Positions 51,694 to 64,000 of a stretch of DNA of 64,000 bases are shown here, in pieces; position 1 is the first letter of the stretch, and each line of letters opens with the position of its first letter. Source of the stretch: Toxonevra muliebris. Its lineage: Eukaryota; Arthropoda; Insecta; Diptera; Pallopteridae. The notes below the pieces were generated by a model. It was given only the letters and a program-made list of their open reading frames with translations. It had not been told where the DNA came from and did not search any database. The stretch lies in NCBI GenBank assembly GCA_963691655.1, contig OY829328.1, positions 86,370,400 to 86,434,399 of the forward strand, written 5' to 3'. Position numbers and translations under genes: made by a program.

Positions 51694-52370
51694 CGTGAGT
51701 ATAAATGAGGTGTGCAAATTTTGAAAGTGTCAATAAAAACTTAGTTGTTTCTACTGATAACTGAAAAGTAAAATTATCAGCAATATCGCTGCGATATGGT
51801 TCAACGATAATTTTGTTGTTTTATACGGGAATTATAAAATTTGATTACATTTTTAGTAAGTATATACCGAGGTTTTTATAGATACGAGTTGAACTGCGGA
51901 TATTCTAATTAATTATAGATTCAAGTGGTCAACATTGAAAAATGTGTACCAAAATACTTGGGGAAAAATCATGTGGCAAAGAACGTGATTTACTGAATTG
52001 TATTGGACATGATTGCCAAGCGAAGCCAAGAATTGCAGACCCTTCCTTCGTTTAAAAGTTACATTTTGGGCTGCTGGTGTTTTAAGCCAAAAAATTCGAA
52101 GATATAATTTAATTCTAGCGAAACTCAGTATGTGGGGGTTTTGAGGTCGCTGATTACGAAAATGAAGTCTATTTTCGGAGAAACGAAATGACGGATACAA
52201 AATGGCGAACCACTTAGTGGAAATCTGCGTACATTATTTATTTATATAAAAAAAAAACAATCAAAAACTTAACAAATGTAATGTTATTTATACATTTTAT
52301 TTTTGTTGGTTATCTAAAGAAAATTTTGAAATAAAGATATTATATGTGTTGTTGTATATATAGTATGTAT
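51694..52370. other. Spacer between maltases 9 and 10
   Basis: Holds the promoter of maltase 9 and the 3' flank of maltase 10 (poly(A) signal TTTATT, minus strand, near 52,296). The 51,915-52,200 part is GC-richer than its surroundings and open on the minus strand without a recognisable product. It may be a dispersed repeat, but I cannot classify it. Confidence 0.45.
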
Positions 52371-54765
<2,395 letters not shown>

Positions 54766-55303
54766 TTACATAGATCATTATATTATGCTTTGTCTAATAA
54801 ATTATTGGTTAAGCTTCCGTTAATAATACAAATTCCCCAACTGTTTAAATATTATGTATAAATAAATCAATAAGTAGTTACTACATTTATTGTGCATTTT
54901 TTAGTTGGTCAATATTTACATAAAAATTTGCTTTTATGCCTTTATTGATATTCTATGAACTCGGTCAATAAAAAATGGAAATTTAATTTAATAAGAGCAA
55001 TTGATTACTAAAACTGTGTTCATAATTATTTACTGGGTTATTTTTAATATTTAGAAACTGGATAAAGTAAGAAACAAATTAATCCGAAATTCGGGCATTT
55101 TGTCATGATAGGGAAAGAATATTTCGATTGATAAGAACCCAGAAATAATTGCAAATACGCTCAAAGAGAGAATATACTCTCAATTATAAACATTTTCTCT
55201 CTCAACAATCTCAAGATTTAGGGATTTATAATGAAAATTATCCAATAAGTTTTAATATTTCTTAAGTCGACTTTAGCTGTTATTCATTGTGGCCACAGAT
55301 ATA

Positions 55304-55588
55304 CAGTCAACATCGACTAACGTAAGCATCCACTAACGTGAACAAAAGTCTGAAATCTCTAAAACGTGAACAAAATTTTTTAAAAATTATGTATCAACTT
55401 TCATGATTTTAATAGTTTCAGGAATCCTCTAGATATATTTACTACAAGAGCTTAAGAGAAAAGGTGAAAATAATTCTGTGGTAAGATCATAAAGTTTCCG
55501 TTATTTTTTCAGCAATCGCAAGCGTGAACAATCTCTTAAACGTGAACACCCTTGGTTTTTATAAGTTCACGGTTTCAAGCGTTGACTG
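55304..55588. mobile_element. pogo/Tigger-like MITE, 285 bp, TA-flanked
   Basis: The element starts CAGTCAAC and ends GTTGACTG, with TA directly outside each end (55302-55303 and 55589-55590). Inside, AACGTGAACA-type motifs occur near both ends and in inverted orientation (GTTCACGGTTT). Ends beginning CAGT with a TA duplication fit the pogo/Tigger branch of Tc1/mariner. There is no transposase frame. Confidence 0.75.
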
Positions 55589-56329
55589 TAGCCAACAAGA
55601 TATAATAATACTAATAGAAATTTAAAAAAAAGAAGAAGCTACAATACATACTTACCAGCCTTATGTAGTTTCACAATCGAAAGTATCTCGTTTAATTGCA
55701 CTGATATTGATAACCATGACGTCAATTTTTCATATGAATTCATTCATTAGAAAAACTTAAAAGGGCCTGCGTTCAAAAAGTGATATCCAACACTTTTTCC
55801 CAAATGAGTTTTTATTTGGTTTTTGATTCTCTAAAATCACGCCGACATTTTGCCGCTTTAAGATTTTAAAAATATTGAAATTTTTAAATTGTTGAATATC
55901 ACGTTTTGACCACAAGCCCTTCATGTGATTAAAATCATTCATCTTCAAATAATGATTCAACATTTTTGAGTAGTAGATATCTATGGAAAATAAAACCCCT
56001 TGAAAGAGCCTATGACAAGTTTATTGAATGCCAAGTTAATTTTTTGTTTTGCTCATATCATATTATGAAAATTGTTAATAAAATATTAAAAATACTTCTA
56101 AATGATTGAGAAAAAGCAAAAAATAATAGTAACTAAACTTCCCTTGATTCTTTTCCTATTATTTTTTACTGAATTATTTACACATCGATAAGAAATCAAA
56201 TAATTTAATCATTAATTTGAAGTATCAGGTTGGGTGGAATTTTTTAGGGTGCTACATCTTAGAAAACTATCGAATGCACTCGCTGTAGTTGAAAGAAAAG
56301 AACACCACTCCTTTATCTATTTTTCAGTA

Positions 56330-56590
56330 TTTCTGATATATCTGGCTTTCATCTGGCATCCTTCTGATATTCTTTTGGTCTTCAGATATTTATCTTCTTC
56401 ATACTTTTTTCAAATATTCTTCTGGCAATTTTCTGATACTTCTTTGATATTCTTCTGATATTTTTCTAAAATTCTGATAATCTTCTTATAATTCTCTAGT
56501 GTTCTTTTGATATTCTTCTAGTTTAATATGATATTCTTCCAATATTCTGTTAATATTCTTCCAACATACTTCTGAAATTCTAAGAAGATT
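56330..56590 (+). repeat. Degenerate TTCTGATATTC repeat
   Basis: Many variants of TTCTTCTGATATTC (for example TTCTTTTGATATTC, TTCTTCCAATATTC) occur in a row with a period near 11-15 bp. An old minisatellite. Confidence 0.75.
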
Positions 56591-56983
56591 TATATTGGGT
56601 CGTAGCTCAACTTATCATGCACTCGAAAATTAGAACCTAGAACACCTTAAAGTTTAAACAATGTGTTAAAACTAACTAAAGTTCTAAAGTTATACTTACA
56701 GATAAAATCAATGGGAATTCAAGAGACTGTGACAAAAAAATATACATGAAAACAAAATTGTCATCAAATATGAATGCAATGAATGCACCTAAGCAGTGAG
56801 TGATTTTTTGTTCACACTTCATACGCAAATGTTGACAATGCAATCGATTCAATTAACTAAAAAAAAAAACGAAAATAAACAAAAAGATTTCCCAACACTT
56901 GAAGCTTTATCTATTTTGTAAAAAACTTAGATATTAAATTCTGAGTATAACTTAGTTTGAAAAACACTCAAAGAAAATTGTCG

Positions 56984-56990
56984 TATAAAA
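56984..56990 (+). promoter_or_regulatory. TATA box of maltase 11
   Basis: TATAAAA preceded by GTCG and followed by GCAGCAGCG. A TCAAAT initiator-like site about 27 bp on (57,011) would give a 5' UTR of about 110 nt. Confidence 0.7.
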
Positions 56991-57081
56991 GCAGCAGCGA
57001 TTTGTGTAATTCAAATTAGTTGTAAAAAATAAAATCTCGGGCGACAAATGACGACGGTATAAAAATTCATTTTAAATTTAA

Positions 57082-59221
<2,140 letters not shown>

Positions 59222-59808
59222 GTTCTGGAAACCTCTTGAGAACTTGGCAATATGAAGAAAGGATCAAAGATTTATTTGATTGAAAATATTTATGAAAAGT
59301 GTTTATATTTAAATAAGAATGATTGAATAAAAAGTGTTTACTATCAAGGTGTGGTGCATGCTCCTGTCTATTCTGACTTTTTGATTATGAACTTGATTTA
59401 TGAATATAGTTTCTTATTAGTGCCCAACGTAAAAATTATCTACGGACATCTATTTTGTTTTCTCTGCGTACCGTGTGGTAGTAATTACTTCGCTGACCTG
59501 CTATGTGAAGTTTCCCGAGTTTTTTACGCACGGCGCTATCAAAAAAAATGAAAATAATAACCATGGCTGGCAATAACAAACCTCCAAGAGAAAACAATTT
59601 CTTAATAAGAGTATTTCTCTTTGCCATTCGGATTCGGTGACAAGCTCAGCATAGGCCCTCCGTGATCTATTGTGTGACAAAAGTAGAAGATTGTCTCCTG
59701 ATTCATATCCAACATGAGATAACTGCACCCTTTTATTTCTCTTAAAAAATGCAAGTCTTTTAAATAAAATCAGTTCACGAATTTATACATGAATCATGTT
59801 TTCAATCT
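59222..59808. other. Convergent spacer between Mal-A1 and the P450
   Basis: Contains the 3' UTRs of both genes. The middle (about 59,430-59,720) is less AT-rich and open in short frames, but I recognise no product. Confidence 0.5.
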
Positions 59809-61992
59809 TTATTTTCTTTCCCGCATACGTAATTGTATTCCATTTTCAGATTTCAAAGTTAACACTGCCGATAAAATTGGATCATATTTGCTGGGATTCG
59901 GCCGACGTTTCATTTGTTCTTCCTTTGAGAGACCAACAAAATGTTGCACATAGCCATCGGTTGAGATGAGCTCATCTAGTGGTGGTAATATCTCAAAAGT
60001 ACGTACAATCTTTGACACAACAGTTTTCAATTCCAATTGAGCGAATTTTTGTCCTAAAAAAATAAAAAAGTTTTAAAATCAGAAACATAATTTCATTTCC
60101 TCTCAACATGGTTTACATACCAATGCAATTTCGTGGTCCTGCACTAAATGGTACATACTCAAATGGATTCTGTTTAACAGTACGCAGATCCAAATTGAAA
60201 CGTTCTGGATCACAACGATAAGGATCAGGGAAATTTTTCTCATTATATCCCAAAGCCATAAGAAATAGATTCAAGGTGGTGTGTTTGGGTATTATAACGC
60301 CATCTAGTGATTGGAAATAAGTATGTATATACAGTCTTTAAACAAATTACTCACTTATATCATAATCCTTTTCAGTAAATCTACCAATAACTGGTACACT
60401 AGGATATAAACGCATAGTTTCTTTTATTACTAAATCCAAATATTTCATATCGGCTATTTCTTGATAAGTGGCATCACGTTTAAGATTTGTACCCATTAAT
60501 GCTTGTTGTTCGGCATAAACTTTTTGCTAGAAAAAAAATATGCATATTTTTTGGTATCAAACATAAAATTACTCTAAATCTATGGTATTTATAAATTATT
60601 GCTTACCTGTATTGTTGGATGTCTGGAGAGCAAGTATATTGCAAAGGCTATGCCCGAAGTAGTAGTATCGTGTCCCTTTATGGGTAAACATTTTTAAAAT
60701 ATTAGCATAAGCTTGGGAGAAACAATTAAATATTAATTTAAATTACCTCAAACATAAATGTTGATACTTCTTCATAGATTTCATGTTTAGTTAATGCTCT
60801 ATTATCAATTGTAGAAGTTAATAGTGTATCCAGAAAAGCTTGTTTTTTACGTGAGTAATCATCACCGGCAGGCTCAGTAATATTGGCGTTAGCATCGTTA
60901 TTTTGTAGTGTCTGCATACGTTTTTCAATAACCTATGAAGGGAATGAGGATACATAAATGGAAAAGTTAAATACTTCATTAGAAATATTTAAATAATCCA
61001 GAACAAGGAACTTGATAATTTTCTATGTTTATGAACCAAAATGTGGCTGCTTTTATTTGATTTTATTTTTTCAATAAATGCTCACATCATTTGTGAAATC
61101 TTGTAAGATTTTTAATGTTCTGCAATATTCGGGATAATCGGGTGCAAATCTGTATAGAGCTTGCTTTCGTTTTAATGGATGAAATGCGCGCATGTTGATA
61201 TTATAGCACATGCTAAAAAGCAGAGACATACATATATTTCTTAGTTAAAAATAATTAGCTCAATTAGGCGTATAACCAGAAACTTACTCTTTGAAAGCCT
61301 TAACCAATTCAGAATCAGTATTATTCATGGCATTGATATGAACACCCATTGCAGTATCTATAGAAAAATATACATGATAGAATATTCTTAAATTTGTATG
61401 TGGTTAGGAGACTATAAATTACTCATTATGTATCATAAATATCTCATATAGTTTCTGAGACATAGCAAGCTAAAATTTTCGAGCTATAATAAGAAAATAT
61501 GTGTTTCACACAACTTACCACAAATCACATCCAACGTCAAATAGTGCACCATTTCTTGAAAATCAAATATTGTCTCACCCACCGATGATTCACGCAACTT
61601 TTCAATGAATTTCGTTGAATTAACATTCATAATATCATGAAAATTTTGTAAGATTTTAAAATGAAATGATGGTGTTATCATTTTACGATGTTTATGCCAT
61701 TTAATACCATGACTCGTTAGTAGACCAGTTCCCAACCAAGGATGCAACATTTCATAGACATCGGATTTTTGTATTAAAGTATTGCTGCTAAGTATATACT
61801 GTAATATTATAAAATTTTAAGTAATTTATTACTTATTTTCAACTGGATTCAAAGTGTATACACATGTAAATAATTTAGTTACCTCAAGATCTTTCACTTC
61901 TGTCACACAGATATTGTAATAATAACCAATCCAAAACCGATAATTTGTTTTGCCATATTTATTCCACCACAAAAAGATATTATCAAGTATTT
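59809..61992 (-). CDS. Cytochrome P450, CYP4 family (Cyp4e-like), 5' end missing
   Basis: Membrane-bound haem monooxygenase of the endoplasmic reticulum. CYP4 enzymes oxidise fatty acids, hormones and xenobiotics. Exons: 61992-61883, 61798-61519, 61357-61288, 61212-61086, 60932-60747, 60675-60607, 60526-60355, 60303-60121 and 60053-59809, with phases all compatible (about 480 residues). Visible motifs: WHKHRK in helix C, the CYP4-type I helix [16 protein letters not shown] (split by an intron), ExxR as KETMR, and the haem loop [11 protein letters not shown] with its Cys ligand. The end reads [15 protein letters not shown]. The first exon(s), with the membrane anchor and proline hinge (some 35-45 residues), were not found between 61,993 and 64,000 and probably lie beyond the window. 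Cyp4e-like is my judgement from memory of the C-terminal half. Confidence 0.9.
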
Positions 61993-64000
61993 CTGAAACG
62001 AAAAAAAAAATTAAAAATATATTCTCAGTAGAAAATATTGAACTGTAATAATAAAAGTATCAAGTGAAATGATCTGTAATGAGGGTAGGTTAGGTTAGGT
62101 TTCCCTAAAAAAAATTTCACACGCGAAGACAAGATATAGGCTCTTGAGAAAGTATTTCCTCGACAACCTGTCCGATTGCTCGGCAGTCAGTCCAAAGAAT
62201 CTGCTAAGTTTCCTAAACTCCACGGGGTGGGTTTTATTAAGAGTACAGCTTAAATTCTAGTTTAGTGAGAAAATGGTATCAAAACCAACCAACCGAAACG
62301 ATCTAACGATTTTCATGTGTTTTTTATATAATATTCTATTTTATAACTTCATGTTGCGATATTATTGTATTAGAAAAAACTTTTTGGCAATAACTTGTAA
62401 GTTTAATATGTAAAATCATTTTAAGAAATATTTATTTTCTTACTTTGGGGAAAGAATGTTCCAATTGGTTTAATTCTTACTGAATACTAACCCCTAGGAT
62501 TAATTTTCTATAGATGATTGATTACATTTTGAATATTTTCTCACTCAGCACCTTCTTCTTAGAAGTATACAATTTGAAAACTATGAGAATTTTCTTCAAT
62601 AACGTATCCTAGATTTAGGGATATAAGTAGTAGAAAAAGAATGTCCTGATCTGCGTGTGACCTGAATTGTTTTATTTTACATCTTCGATACTTCATTAAT
62701 AATCAAAACTAAGTAGGTATGGTAATATCAAAATTTTTCAATTTATCAAAAGCTTTAATGATTTCTATGACTAAATGTCATCATAACATCATGTCATGAA
62801 CCAATTATACTAATAAAAATGAGTCGGGAAGCTATACGATTTCTATTTCTAACTTTGTATATATCATTGCCAGTATTTATATTTTAACAAAACGAACAGA
62901 ACAAAACTCCACCCAAAAATATTTACTACTTTATGCATGAATGCTTTGATGAGATTAAAAATAATAATAAAAAATTTTATGTTATGGTCAAAGGTCATCT
63001 TTTTATTATTCACTTTTTATCTCTAAATTATAGTTTACATACAACTATTTGGAAAATATATAAATATGAGCAGGGAAGTTTTTTTTCTGAGATTGTATTC
63101 ACTTATTCGATTTTTAATTTAGATATATCGGACTTGTTCCACAATTGGTGCTGCAAGTCCGATCGGCAAGCCCCATTGCACCAATGTCCCAAAAGCCGAT
63201 GAGTACTTTAATTAGAATTTGAGATCTAGCTAATTCCTCTTAAATGTACTTTCTCATTTAAAATTGAAAGAACCTTTCATTAACTTTTTATCATTATCTT
63301 CCTATAGTATCTATACATTTATTAGTGTAACTTCAATTTTATTCCAAAAGATCCAGAAGTGCTACGATTATCCAAAAATTATCAGATTTAAAATCGGTTG
63401 AGCCAATTCCAAAAGAGAAAGATAGAAGACATGAGTAACGGCATCTCTCAAAATTATCTAACGAATTATCTGCAAACACAAATAACAAAAGAAACACCAA
63501 TGAATAGTTTTGATATTTGTTTTTTCATAAAGAGATTTCGTCCGCAAAAAAAAAGCCCCAGTTACTGGGGCCTTACCGACTAGATCTCTTTAATCAAAAT
63601 GTGTTGAATTGATAATCACAAAAAACCTTATCAAATACATTTTCTTAAACTCTAGTCATGTGAAGTGGTTTTAAGATAATACTTATTTTTAGCTACATGA
63701 TTATAATTCTTACAATATAATCGTTAACAAATATGTTATTTAATTCAAAAGTGTGTTGTTAATTACATATTAAAAAATTTTAATACGTGTTTTTGTCGGT
63801 GAATAATACAAGTGTCAAAAAACACGGTAATACAATTAAGTATAATTATAACCAAAGATGAAATGGTTGTAAGTATGTAAGTAAAAAATATTCGTAAACT
63901 CCAACCATAAATGATAAGTAAATAAAAACATCTGTAAACAAACTCCAACCATAAATTATCGAAATGTTGCCAAAAAGCAGCTAGCAACATACACATATGT
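61993..64000. other. P450 upstream intron or intergenic sequence
   Basis: No P450 first exon is visible. It contains GGTTAGGTTAGGTTT at 62,090-62,101, followed by a GC-richer patch to about 62,240 that may be a dispersed repeat fragment. If the first exon lies beyond 64,000, this is intron 1. Confidence 0.45.

Noticed and set aside
63763..63996. Hydrophobic minus-strand ORF near the right edge as the P450 membrane-anchor exon
   Set aside because: It lacks the basic and proline-rich hinge that follows the anchor in microsomal P450s, and no splice donor joins it in phase with 61,992.

Overview
The window looks like chromosomal DNA of a higher fly. It is AT-rich (my impression, not computed), with short GT-AG introns and fly-type simple repeats. 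Its main content is a tandem cluster of secreted family-13 alpha-glucosidases (maltases) that matches the Drosophila Mal-A cluster in kind. A Cyp4-family P450 sits at the right edge. A tephritid or other acalyptrate fly is my best guess, but no sequence feature proves it.

Layout. Position 1-3,200 is intergenic and holds a foldback-like element of about 2 kb: long inverted ends around an array of 144-bp repeats, each with a perfect TGACGTCA site. From 3,215 to 14,505 three near-identical seven-exon maltase genes lie on the minus strand. A stretch of about 9.6 kb with no recognisable gene follows, containing a TTAA-flanked MITE. From 24,227 to 33,896 lie two minus-strand paralogues of a second type. 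One is intact. The other is a pseudogene with a 13-bp frameshifting deletion and a 4.36-kb LINE, with both ORFs open, inserted in its penultimate coding block. From 34,495 to 47,863 lie three genes of a third type, one minus and two plus. From 49,021 to 59,221 lie a divergent-type gene (minus), a Mal-A2-like gene (minus) and the likely Mal-A1 orthologue (plus). The P450, lacking its first exon(s), runs 61,992-59,809 on the minus strand.

How the genes work together. Ten maltases are intact (575-618 aa). All have a signal peptide-like N-terminus and the nucleophile Asp, acid/base Glu and His-Asp of GH13. They would act outside the cell, most likely in the midgut or saliva, releasing glucose from sucrose, maltose and similar alpha-glucosides. 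Intron positions divide them into subfamilies that agree with sequence similarity. Blocks of near-identity that cross introns point to gene conversion between neighbours. Non-autonomous DNA transposons (two hAT-like copies, one TTAA-flanked, one pogo-like and one unclassified) sit in the introns and spacers, one of them close to a maltase core promoter.

Exon boundaries were placed by hand from splice sites, reading phase and comparison among the eleven paralogues. No database was searched.
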